From: Diphasiastrum complanatum
Taxonomy: Eukaryota; Streptophyta; Lycopodiopsida; Lycopodiales; Lycopodiaceae
Reading direction: 5' to 3'
DNA length: 30,899 bases
Assembly: GCA_029204225.1 (NCBI GenBank)
Contig: MU836291.1
Location: 1-30,899 of the forward strand
The notes beneath the pieces were generated by a model that was not told the DNA's origin, did not search any database, and was given only the letters and a program-made list of their open reading frames with translations. Of the stretch, positions 21,249 through 30,672 are shown one piece after another; position 1 is the first letter of the stretch, and the number at the start of each line of letters is the position of its first letter. Both the position numbers and the translations under genes were made by a program.

Positions 21249-23480
21249 TCAAAGATAATATTTCTTGAGCTTGGACCCATTAATTTGAGTCAGTAATAAT
21301 TCGCCATCAAGTGATTGAAGTTGAACAGAACCATTCTCGAACACCTCGATAACTTTATAAGGTCCAAGCCATCTCATATGAAGTATTCCAGGGAACTTCT
21401 GATGTCGACTATCATAGAACGCAGTCATAAGCTTTAAGATCACGTTTTCTGATACGACTATCATACTTTTTCTTTCGTTGTTCCTGGATTTGCTCCGTAA
21501 GTTTTTGTGAATTTGAACGAGCTTCCAATAGTTCTTCAATGGCTGTCAACCTTTTGTTAATCTTTTTTGCATTTGTTCGTTGGGCTTGTATACGAAAAGT
21601 TGACACCTCGAATTCAATAGGTAAGATAGGATGCATGCCATAAGTAAGAAATTATGGTGTTTGCTTTGTCGTGATCTTCTCTGTGTTCCAATAAGCCCGG
21701 AGAATTGAAGGTAATTTCTGATCCCAATCAGTCACATGTGCTATAGTAATCTTATTCAGAATCTTGCAAAGTATTCCATTTGCTCTCCTTGTTAACCCAT
21801 TTGCTTTTGGATTATAAGGGATTGTCTTTTTGTGTTTAATCAAAAAATCCGTTGTTAACAGCCGTATTGTGTTATTTAAAAAATGTGTATCACGGTCACT
21901 AACTAATTTGAGAGGACAACCATATCTTGTGATTATAGATTTGAATAAGAACATTGCAACAATTTTTGCATCGTTTTGTTTCGTTGTTTCTGCTTCTACG
22001 TTCTTCATGGCATAATCTGTCGCAACCAAAATATAATGACACTTAGTGTGTCGAGTCGCGGGCTTGATTGGACTGACAAAGTCAATCCCCCACTTTTCAA
22101 ATGGTGCAAGAGGTTGGATTGGCGTCAATGGCCAATTCATTATTTTTGTTGGCTTTCTAGATCTCTGGCATGGATCACATGATCATATATAATTTGATAC
22201 ATCCTTGAACATAGTTGGCCACCAATACTTGACAGTCAGTATTTTACTAACAATGTTCTTTAAAGCAAAGTGTCCATTAGCGTCCTCCGAATGTAAGGCT
22301 TGTACAACCTTCTTAATATCTTCAGTTTTGAGATATCTTCTTAGTTGATGATCTGCACCAAGCATGTACAGGACATTGTTAATAATAGTATAAGGTGCTA
22401 CCTTATAATGGAAAATCGTTTTTTTTTTCAAATCATATCCATCAAGATACATATGATCCTTAAGATAGGTAATGATATCAGAATATAAAGAATTTGTAGA
22501 TGAAATTTTGAATAAATTTTCGTCTGGAAAATCATCATTAATTGGGTCTTCAACTTTTCTCGTGCTAAGTCGTGATAGATAATCATCATTCGTATGATAT
22601 TTTCCTTGGCAAAGTTCTACTTGATAAGTGAATTCTTGCAAAAGTAGAACCCATTGAGCAATTTGTCCTGATAAATTTGGTTTATTCACCAGATACTTTA
22701 GAGCATAATGATCAACATGGAAAATGAAAGCATATCCCAACAAATAATGCTAAAATTTCTTAACAGTAAAGATCATTCCAAGTGCTTCCCTTTTTGTGGC
22801 CGAATAATTCTTCTCCAAGGCACTTAGCTGTCGACTTGCATAGTATATGGGATGGTCTTTCTTCTGATCATCCTTCTGGCTCAGACAGATGCCAATAGCA
22901 AACGTAGAAACATCGACATAACTATGAAATAGAATAGCCCAGTTTGGTGGTCTCAGAATAGGAGCATTGATCAACCTCTGCTTAAGTTCTTTGAATGTTG
23001 TCTGCTGTTCTTTCGTCCACAAGTATTCCACTTGTTTCTTAAGTAAATGTGTAAGAGCAACAACAATAGAAGCATGATTCTGGATAAATCTCAGATAGTA
23101 ACCGACATGTCCTAAGAAAGCTCTTAGTTTACATAGATTTGTTGGTATCAGGAGGTTCTTTATAAGCTCGACTTTATCTTTATCGACCTCTATTCCTCTG
23201 TTTGATATTCTATGTCCAAGTAAAACTCCTTCTTTCATATCAAAAAAACATTTTTCTGGGTGAAGCGACAAACGAGTGTCTAACACCATTGCAATGTAAG
23301 TTTCAGATTTTGAATATGTGTTTTTAATCATTGTAAACACAGAAGTCATCAACAAAAATTTCAAGAAAAGTTCTTAGGAAGGCAACAACCTGATCTAAGA
23401 TAGAATCAGTAAAGGGTAAAGGATGGTGATCCTTTCTTGTGGCAGCATTCAGCTTTTGGACGTCCTGGCATATTCGAATT
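21249..23480 (-). pseudogene. Ty3/gypsy pol relic: RT (core deleted), RNase H, integrase
   Basis: In - strand order: reverse-transcriptase entry QKLNAATRKDHHPLPFTD (about 23450-23395), then directly LRTFLEIFVDDFCVYND (23380-23330). The roughly 70 residues normally between them are missing. After a TAA and frame change come LHPEKCFF, GVLLGHRISNRGIEVDK and the RNase H part with HPIYYASRQLSALEKNYSAT (to 22750), VDHYALKYLV, and the integrase zinc finger (GHFALKNIV, CDPCQ) interrupted by TGA at 22185-22183. Integrase core: WGIDFVSPI, LVSDRDTHFLN and ANGLTRRANGIL, where the family has Glu in place of the first Arg. The C-terminus has MHPILPIEFEVSTFR and WLGPYKVIEVFENGSV, with a frameshift near 21420-21530. 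It is an inactive copy. Confidence 0.92.
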
Positions 23481-24034
23481 CATGAAGATGACGGTCAAAC
23501 GACACGACACGACACGAAGACCCTACTGATGGTAGATCTCCACGCATGAAAGAATAGACAAGATCGCAGAAGTACTAGGGGGATCCTGAGACTGACAGAA
23601 AACCGTTAGGACGTGCCTAATCAGCCATTCTTGTAATCTCCTGATTTGTTAATCATGTCCTTTTCTCTAAATACATGCTGATCATGATTATTAATAGGGT
23701 AGTGGTAGTAGTTTGGTAAAAACAAAACCAAGCAACCAATGTAAGATGAGCACTGTGTAGTCAAGAAGCAAAGGTTCAAGAAGTCCGCTAGTAAGCGAGA
23801 CTTTTTTGCGAAAGGTAGAGTTTCTTTCACACCAACGCACTGTGTGGTCTATCACAACAGCGCTTAAGAAATTCTCTGATAATGCAGTAGATCTTTTATG
23901 TAGAAGAGTTTCTTGTCTTGAACATGATTGAATGTTTAATTGTTTGATAGTTGTATGTTTGTAATCAGCTGGTTTCAATATTATTCCGCACACTGGTTTT
24001 ACGTTGTTGAATGCATAAGTAAATTCTACATAGG
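23481..24034 (-). other. Unrecognised segment between gag-linker and RT of the gypsy relic
   Basis: The RT N-terminal part and protease expected here are not recognisable. A 115-residue open frame (23691-24038) has no familiar motif. GACACGACACGACACGA-type short repeats sit near 23496-23520. It may be an insertion replacing part of pol, or strongly decayed sequence. Confidence 0.4.
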
Positions 24035-24463
24035 TCAATAGTGTTTGTCCTCACCTTGGATCACTTTAGGATGAAGCAATTCGTATCTGGATACCCAGTT
24101 TCTCTTCTCATCAATGGTAACATCAATTTTTGGTGCGTCCAGATCTCCTAAATCAATAGATAGTAAACCAACATCTGGCAAAGAATCTATTTTCTTCTTT
24201 TTGGTGATAGAAAGACCTTTTAATTGCTTATGGTAATAGGTGTTGTCTAACCATGGTTTTTCAAAAGTGATGTTTGGGTGAAGAGATCCAATATCAGTCA
24301 GTATATCATAATCTTTCATCTTTGCTTTCGAGATTGGCTTGTCAATAGTGGCATTAGACAACTTGTTTTTTGTTATTTCATCGTCCTCTTTCTCGAATGT
24401 GACCTTCTTCTCTGTAGTAACTGACTGTAATTCAGTATTGAACATAATTAGTAGTCGCATCAT
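24035..24463 (-). pseudogene. Gypsy-element ORF downstream of gag, function not recognised
   Basis: An open frame of 142 codons, charged (many Lys, Asp, Glu), with ITFEKPWLDNTYYHKQLKGL and IDLGDLDAPKIDVTID. It follows the gag zinc knuckle and precedes pol remnants, so it is probably the gag-pol junction region of the same element. No DSG or DTG protease motif is visible, so it cannot be called protease. Confidence 0.5.
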
Positions 24464-25431
24464 TCTGAAAAATGAAGAGTACCTCCTGGGCTGGATCTTC
24501 GATATACTTTACATTCACAGTTGTGTAGTCTTTCTTAAAATGTCCAGAAGTTTCGCACTTCGTACACCACATTCCTATGTTAGAAGAAGCAGCTTTTGGT
24601 CTTTTGTCTGCAACTTTAGAGATCTGCACTTTCAAATCATTAAATTTTTTATTAAGATCAACCATGTTACTCTTCCAAAGCTTTTCAACTTTAGAAGTTG
24701 CAGACTTATCCTCGGTAGTTTTAGTGTCGTCCTTTTGTTTGGATCAACATTTACTTCTTCTATCTCCTTTATCAGCTTTTGATTTTGATGAATCACTAGT
24801 ATCAGACTCTGATCTTGAAGAACTAGAACTTGATTCAGTATTTGAATCATCTTTGCTATCATTAGAATCGATCTTAGACTTACGAGATCTTTTAGTAGAG
24901 CGTCGCTTTCGTGCTAGCTTCAAAGTCTCGAAATTCTCAGCACTTGCTATTACTGCGGTTAAGGAAGTCATGTCTCATTGTATGCAATATCAATCAATTT
25001 TTGGTAGTAAACTTGCCAAAAACCATTCGCACTACATATCAACGGGATATACACCAGTTAATTTTCCTATAAGATTCTTGACTTTACGTGTATATTTTCG
25101 GAGAGATTCCTTAGTTTTCTTCTGAACATTGTTCAATCATCCAAGAATTCTAGATTTATAACCGATTTCTCTGAACTGATTCAGAAATGCATCTTTCAGT
25201 AGTAACCAGGTTACTACACAGTCTGGTTCAACTTGACTGTACCATGTGCATGCCTGCTTTCTCAGTAGACTGGAAAAAATTTGCAGTTTGTCAACATTAG
25301 TTCCTTCATTATTTGCATTAGCACTCGACTCAAACTACGAGACAGCTGTCTGCATCATCTGAAGTAGTTGCCCTAAAATAATCATACTTGATTTTTGAAA
25401 TGGGAGTGAAACGTGGAGCAGGATCCTCCAT
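24464..25431 (-). pseudogene. Ty3/gypsy gag relic
   Basis: The likely start is ATG 25431-25429 (MEDPAPRFTPISK). A TGA stop near 25332 and frame changes follow. The Retrotrans_gag core is recognisable: LQIFSSLLRKQACTWYSQVE and LLKDAFLNQFREIGYKSRI (about 25310-25145). A Ser/Asp/Lys-rich linker follows (about 24890-24760, with SSSSSSRSESDTSDSSKSK), then a zinc knuckle CTKCETSGHFKKDY in which the last Cys of CCHC is Tyr (codon TAC). Gag packages the element RNA. This one is disrupted in at least three places. Upstream it joins the left inverted arm without a stop. Confidence 0.85.
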
Positions 25432-25462
25432 ATTGAAACTAAGTAAGAGTTCAAGAAGGTGT

Positions 25463-25870
25463 GTTGTAAAGCTACCTTTACAAGCTTTACTTCCGGCGCC
25501 ATCGACGCCAGCTATGTCCCCGGCGCCAGCAGCGCCCCTGCTGCTCCCGGCGCCAACGGAGCCGGCGCCGCTCCCGGCGCCACTGTGACCAGAATCCAGT
25601 CGGCGCCAAGTTCCTATGGCTGAAAATCTTTGATCGGTTCTAGCGAAGTCCAGAGAGCTCAGATCGATGTGCAATCACCTCACACGATCTAGGCATGATT
25701 AAAGGAAGCCTGGGGATCAATAAAATCTAGAGAGAGAAAATGACTTTCTAGAAAGAGAAAATCCTAGAGAGAGAAAAACGTGCTTTACCAGCTTGGATAG
25801 AGTGCTTGGTATGAGGGGGGGTGCCGAATCACACCAATACTATAGGGGAGTGCGGGTTGCGACTCAGGGC
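25463..25870 (-). repeat. Left arm of a near-identical inverted repeat (408 bp)
   Basis: The reverse complement of this arm matches 28597-28986 with about six substitutions by eye plus one in-frame 18-base difference near 25505-25525. On the - strand it reads from GCCCTGAGTCGCAACCC to TTGTAAAGGTAGCTTTACAAC and contains CTCTCTCTAG/TTTCTAGAAAG runs and a GGCGCC-rich part. An open frame (to 25674) encodes MHIDLSSLDFARTDQRFSAI followed by Gly/Ala repeats and runs on toward the gypsy gag start, so it looks like the leader of that element or a gag extension. Confidence 0.9.
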
Positions 25871-26707
25871 GAGCTCCAACCAAGTCTCAGCCTCCCTTGC
25901 TGGAATGTTGTCATGGCTCTCGCCTTGGCATGCTCTCGCCCCAGAGACTAGGGTCGGTCACACACTTGAAATGTAACCTTCTCAGATTTATAAATAAAGT
26001 GGGATTTTCCTCAAACTGACTCTGATTACCTTCTGGGTTTCAGTGTTCGGTAAAAGCGCCAGTTGTAAGGCCGCTTTCAAAATTTTTAATTTGGCACATA
26101 GCTGAGGGTCGTATCCCGGGATGCCAGCGGTATGCCGTCGGGACCATTCGGTTCGTGGCGCCAGCGGTATGCTGTCGGGACCATTTGGTCCAGGAACTGG
26201 TTGTTTCCATATCTGTCGCAGCTTGTGGTTCTGAGTATTCCTTGCATGAACGTGAATGGGTTAAGCTCTTGGGGAACGGGCTCTAACCTGTCGGCTGAGT
26301 TGGATGGCTTGCTTGGGTGGATGTTACCTGTTTATGGTTGTCCAGTCTGGCGTGGCGCCAGGTTGGCTTCCTAGCGCTCGTGACGAAGCTTTCAGTTGGT
26401 TAAGTCTGATGTAAGTCAGACCGCTTGCTTGGAATGGATGTTACTCGTTTGTAACGAAGCTTCGAGTTGGTTAAGTTTGATGTATGTCGGGCGGCTTGCT
26501 TGGAGGGAAGTCACCCACATCGGGACCCCCGATCTGGCATGGCGCCAGGTTGGATCTCAATGTTGGTTTTCGGAACTTCATGTTGGTTAAGTCTGATCGT
26601 TGTTGGCGAGTTGGCTGCTTGTATGTCAAGTGGGTTTGGATGGCAAGAGTTGAAGGCTGGGAAGCTAAGTCGTGGTTCCCGGCTCCCTTTGGGATGCCTG
26701 CGCTACA
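25871..26707 (+). mobile_element. Probable LTR (+ strand) ending at the 26710 primer site
   Basis: The stretch ends in GCGCTACA two bases before a TGGTATCAGAGC primer site, as expected of a 5' LTR. It contains TTATAAATAAAG near 25986-25999, which could be TATA or polyadenylation sequence, and internal direct repeats. The left border is not defined, and no second LTR was found downstream in the window, so length and status are uncertain. Confidence 0.5.
26123..26193 (+). repeat. 37-bp tandem duplication with GGCGCC
   Basis: GCCAGCGGTATG begins at 26123 and 26160, followed in both by C/TGTCGGGACCATT. Two copies inside the putative LTR. Further GTGGCGCCAGGTTGG-like strings occur at 26351 and 26538. 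Confidence 0.8.
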
Positions 26708-26709
26708 TG

Positions 26710-26721
26710 TGGTATCAGAGC
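26710..26721 (+). other. Primer-binding site (+ strand, initiator tRNA-Met type)
   Basis: Exact TGGTATCAGAGC on the + strand, following CTACA and two bases (TG). It shows a retroelement running rightward from here, opposite to the neighbouring gypsy element. Confidence 0.85.
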
Positions 26722-26797
26722 CGACTGGCCGGTCAGCTATGCGAATCTCACGGAAATGGCCACGGTTTGGGGTTCATCAAGACAACTGTTGTGCAAG

Positions 26798-27570
26798 GTG
26801 CTGCCCACAGTGTAAGCACGGGTGCGTCCACGGTCGGGGTGGTTGGCAGGACGGGGGCTTGATGAGTCAAAGTGCTGCCCTTGAGGTGTAAGCACGGTCA
26901 GTTTCCGCGGTTCGGGCCTGGCGCCGTCTGCACGTAGGACAGATGAGGCAATGTGCTGCCATTAGGATGGTGTAAGCACGGTCTGTGCCTTGTGGGGTGC
27001 GGGGTGACATATTCGCGATGGCCACCGTTCGTTTAGCTATAAGGGCTATCGACCAAATTTGGTGGGGGCGTTACTGAGGCAATGTGCTGCCTAACGGTGA
27101 AAGCACGGGTGCGTCCACGATTTGGGTGGTATGCTGCCGATCGTTTAGCTATAAGGGCTATCGACTAAATTTGGTGGGGGCGTTACTGAGGCAATGTGCT
27201 GCCTAACGGTGAAAGCACGGGTGCGTCCACGGGGGTGGTATATTCAAGGATAGCTGCCATTCGTTTAGCTATAAGGGCTATCGACCAAATTTGGTGGGGG
27301 CGTTACTGAGGCAATGTGCTGCCTAACGGTGAAAGCACGGGTGCGTCCACGATTGGGAGGGTACGCTGCCGATCGTTTAGCTATAAGGGCTATCGACTAG
27401 ATTTGGTGGGGGCGTTACTGAGGCAATGTGCTGCCTGACGGTGAAAGCACGGGTGCGTCCACGGGGGTGGTATATTCAAGGATAGCTGCCGATCGTTTAG
27501 CTATAAGGGCTATCGACCAAAAAGTGGTGGGGCGTGACTGAGGCAATGTGCTGCTTAATGGTGAAAGCAC
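26798..27570 (+). repeat. Array of eight hairpin units, partly a 112/120-bp higher-order repeat
   Basis: GTGCT and its complement AGCAC bracket 12-17 bases at 26798-26819, 26872-26895, 26953-26979, 27084-27106, 27196-27218, 27316-27338, 27428-27450 and 27548-27570. From 27030 the surrounding unit, marked by CGTTTAGCTATAAGGGCTAT, recurs at 27030, 27142, 27262, 27374 and 27494, that is at alternating 112 and 120 bases. The long unit contains GTGGTATATTCAAGGATAGC and the short unit a shorter spacer, so this is a two-monomer (232 bp) repeat. The array lies just behind the primer site, in what would be the leader of the + strand element. Confidence 0.92.
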
Positions 27571-27926
27571 GGATGGTTGGAGGGGTGTCCTATGTGGGCT
27601 GATTCCGTGATCGATTTGTATGGGCGCGGCCAGGCAAAGGTCCGTTGGCAGGACCATCTCAAAGGGGGACCTTGTCTTTGTTACTTGTTAGTAAACCTGC
27701 CTGAGTGTCTTACTTGTACGTATTCGTGGTGAGTCTTAGTACTCGTGCTTTGCCTGGTTTGCATGATTGCTTGTGATACAAGGAGCTGATGGCTCGAGAA
27801 GGAACCTTTTCTTTTGAAGGCTGATACCATCAAACAAAGAGGACTACAGAATCTGTGGGGCGGATTTGCAGTTCAAGTACTCACACGTGAACGACAACGA
27901 AACGACTCAATGTTTGCAAAGGATGG
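27571..27926 (+). other. Non-coding stretch between hairpin array and ORF
   Basis: Moderate-GC sequence with no recognised repeat unit beyond the end of the array and no coding domain. Confidence 0.4.
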
Positions 27927-28310
27927 ATGGCTAGCCTATTTCTTGGGTTAGTTTCATTTGCGACAACGCCCACCAGACGCAAGCAGGAAGTCAAAAGTTG
28001 GAAAGGGCAATTTCAGGGGAGATCTTCTATGGAGCAGTTGGTCTTCATTTTGGGACGGCCACCTTCGGAACTGAAACTCACTGAGCATGGGTGGTATCCA
28101 GTATCAGTTGGATTTTTCCTCAAAGGGGAAAAGACTAGGATCCTCTTCAGAGATTGGCAACAAGTTGGATCGAGCCATAATCCTAGCAGAGGGGAAGCAA
28201 AGTGTTGGAAAGGCTTTTTGTCCGAAGAACTCTACTCTAAAGTCCGATCAGCTGATTTATTAAGTGGAAGGGAACTATCACACACACCTCTCTCTTGGGG
28301 CAAATTTTGA
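27927..28310 (+). CDS. Unrecognised 127-residue ORF in the putative + strand element
   Basis: The frame opens with ATG GCT at 27927 (MASLFLGLVSFATTP) and ends at 28308-28310. The first about 14 residues are hydrophobic. The rest is mixed and basic (GRSSMEQLVFILGRPPSELK, EHGWYPVSVGFFLKGEKTRI, ADLLSGRELSHTPLSW). I see no zinc knuckle, gag or enzyme motif. It lies downstream of a primer site and hairpin array, where gag would start in a retroelement, so it could be a product of a non-autonomous element or a chance frame. Confidence 0.3.
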   Translation: MASLFLGLVSFATTPTRRKQEVKSWKGQFQGRSSMEQLVFILGRPPSELKLTEHGWYPVSVGFFLKGEKTRILFRDWQQVGSSHNPSRGEAKCWKGFLSEELYSKVRSADLLSGRELSHTPLSWGKF

Positions 28311-28596
28311 ATTAAAGTTGATCAAAATGGGGGCAAATTCAAGGTGACCTAGCCATACTCACACGAGGAGACTGGCGAACTTTGGACCTAATAAGTTGAC
28401 AAGTTTTTGTTGTGGAAAGGAAAGTTTGTTATAGGCTTTCTCTGGACCAGCAATGATGAGGAAACATATGAGTACGTTGGCTTGTGTTACGTGTAAGGCA
28501 GCTGATCAATGAAGGAACTGAGAAAGTTGAGTCTTGCATGAGAGACTTGGTATTTCGAACGGACGCTAAGGGACAGTTCACGTTGAGATCGGACTA
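28311..28596. other. Spacer end before the right arm
   Basis: No recognised feature. It ends at the sharp boundary where similarity to the left arm begins (GCCCTGAG at 28597). Confidence 0.45.
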
Positions 28597-28986
28597 GCCC
28601 TGAGTCGCAACCCGCACTCCCCTATAGGATTGGTGTGATTCGGCACCCCCCCTCATACCAAGCACTCTACCCAAGCTGGTAAAGCACATTTTTCTCTCTC
28701 TAGGATTTTCTCTTTCTAGAAAGTCATTTTCTCTCTCTAGATTTTATTGATCCCCAGGCTTCCTTTAATCATGCCTAGATCGTGTGAGGTGATTGCACAT
28801 CGATCTGAACTCTCTGGACTTCGCTAGAACCGATCAAAGATTTTCAGCCATAGGAACTTGGCGCCGACTGGATTCTGGTCACAGTGGCGCCGGGAGCGGC
28901 GCCGGCGCCGTTGGCGTCGGGAGCAGCAGGGGCGCTGCTGGCGCCGATGGCGCCGGAAGTAAAGCTTGTAAAGGTAGCTTTACAAC
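28597..28986 (+). repeat. Right arm of the near-identical inverted repeat (390 bp)
   Basis: The + strand copy of the left arm, lacking one 18-base in-frame segment. It opens MHIDLNSLDFARTDQRFSAI at 28793 and has the same Gly/Ala-rich stretch with repeated GGCGCC, then leaves homology after AGCTTTACAAC and stops at 29005. The downstream gypsy gag present beyond the left arm is absent here. AACTTGGCGCCGACTGG near 28856 resembles a TGGCGCC-type primer site, but GGCGCC is so frequent here that this is weak. Confidence 0.9.
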
Positions 28987-29570
28987 ATCCACCCCACCTT
29001 TATAAAATCTGATGTCCTCATCAGATGTCAGATTAAAGTAAAGGTGTCTCCCAATTAAAATAACTATACATTTAAGCTACTTGGCACAGTACTCAATTTA
29101 CTGGCCACTTTTTATTAACATTGAAGCTGGCACGCCACAAGTCGGGGGGCTCAGCTCTTTGTACTGAAAAATTACATAACTTGAAAATATATCTTTGTCT
29201 GGGAAAAGCGTAGATTTGATATCGCTTTCGTAAAACCCGAGAACCTTATTAACTGGTGACAGAGGCCTTTCTTTGAAATGTTCGCCCCTGTCGCTTCTGA
29301 CTTTCGACTTTGGAACTCCTTTGAGCTCCTGATTTGTCCTTGATGCACTTTGTGTTGAGCTCCCTGAGCTCCAGATTTGTTCAGTTCCGCACAGGTATCA
29401 AGGCTCCCTGAGCCGAAGGATTTATCGTTTGATTGCACACTTTATGGTCCACTTCGTGCCTTGTTGCTTCTGCACCTTGATTTCTCTCCTTGTCTCGGCC
29501 TGATCTTGATACTTTTCCATCTTGGCTCTTTAAGGTAGGCAAAGATTGAGTACTCCGCAATGCACCTCCC
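28987..29570. other. Unassigned stretch outside the right arm
   Basis: Open frames on the - strand (29172-29438 and 29381-29633) are Ser/Lys/Gln-rich, with no recognisable domain. GAGCTCC-type strings recur at 29323-29375. Possibly retroelement gag-linker sequence, but not identifiable. Confidence 0.35.
29007..29024. repeat. Perfect 7-bp stem hairpin
   Basis: TCTGATG, four bases TCCT, then CATCAGA. It lies about 20 bases outside the right arm. It is not followed by a T-run, and its role is unknown. Confidence 0.6.
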
Positions 29571-29571
29571 A

Positions 29572-29803
29572 CTTAGCTTGAAGTAGCTCTTTGAATCAGC
29601 CCAAATGTAACCATTGACCTCGTGGAAAGCCAAAGGGTCGCACCAGTTTGATCCGCATCCGAACTATCTCTTCGCGTTTGTTTGAAGCACCATGTCCGTC
29701 GCGCAAAACTTGACTTTCACAATTCCATCACTGGTCAGTTGCCTGACAGTCAAAACAAGAAGTGTACATCGAGCTTGGCTTCAAGTAGCTCTCTTTGAAT
29801 CAG
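29572..29803 (+). repeat. Direct repeat pair of about 29 bp
   Basis: CTTAGCTTGAAGTAGCTC at 29572 and CTTGGCTTCAAGTAGCTC at 29774 are each followed by TTTGAATCAG, about 200 bases apart. It looks like a diverged local duplication. Confidence 0.6.
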
Positions 29804-30672
29804 ACACTTGTGTTGGGGGTGTGTAGTGTTAATAATTCCAGAACAACAGTCTTATCTCTATCGAATCGAATGAAAAGTGTTCTACAGGTGAGCTGTTATC
29901 AGAGTAGTAAGAAAGTACTACACTCTGACCGATTAAGTTGTCAATAGAGATTCGAGATATGTTTGATGTACTCGAGTACGAATAGACAATTAGTTAATCT
30001 TATTCGCAAACTGTTCGGTTCTAGACAGAACTTTTCAACAACTTAAGTCCAAATCATATGGTTAAAGAACATGAATAGTTGTAGAGTATGTGAACAAACA
30101 TGCCTCTAAAGACTACATGTGCGTCGTTCCCTCAAAAAGGTCTAGTTAGAAATCAGGTTATGACCCATTAAAGGTTATCCAAGGTAGCATTTCTCTTTTG
30201 GAGGTCTTGTCCTTAAATACAAGACAAGTCTTTAGGACTTATACTCTCAAAAAATGATATAGGCCTCTTCGTGATTTATATTTATCCAGCTCATATCTTC
30301 ATATTCGAGTATATCATGCCATATTTAGGTTGATATTCATTATTTTACAAATTCGTGGCATCACACGTCCTCAGTGTCCACGATTTCCTAATGAGGGTCG
30401 CCAATTTTGAGGTAGCGTTCTGAGGGTCGGTGAATTCCTGTAAGTGTTTTTTATCACTAAAATAGAAAAAATGTCTGACAGTGCAAAAATGTTTCTGATC
30501 AGAATTCACGAAAATGAAAGAGAAATCGTAGAGATAATTTTGAGCTTCAACGAATTGTCTACAAATTCTGTTAGTATTTGATACAAAACACTGATTTTTT
30601 TTATTTTTGGAAAGTTTGTCTTTGAGACAGAATTCGTGGGGGTCAAAAATGAATCGTGCATACTAAAAAAGT
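29804..30672. other. AT-rich stretch before the poly-G end
   Basis: No gene or known repeat was recognised. TGTTGGGGGTGTGTAG near 29811 could be an LTR start (TGTTGG), but no partner end or primer site was found. Confidence 0.35.

Noticed and set aside
24035-24463. Gypsy aspartic protease
   Set aside because: The position is right, but no D-S/T-G motif could be found in any frame.
24339-25125. Long + strand open frames across the gag region
   Set aside because: These are antisense to gypsy gag and its Ser/Asp-rich linker, with no domain of their own.
25330-25674. Gly/Ala-rich ORF as a host structural protein
   Set aside because: The same frame recurs in the inverted copy and continues into gypsy gag, so it is retroelement leader or gag sequence.
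26467-26891. Overlapping 130-residue + strand ORFs in the GC-rich LTR
   Set aside because: Two frames are open over the same GC-rich DNA, and one crosses the primer site. This is a composition effect.
26798-27570. CRISPR array
   Set aside because: Plant nuclear context; units are over 100 bases, with no short unique spacers and no cas genes.
25463-28986. Mutator-type DNA transposon with long terminal inverted repeats
   Set aside because: No 8-11-base target duplication is seen at the outer ends, no transposase is present, and the left arm is continuous with gypsy gag. Kept only as an open possibility within the inverted-arm finding.
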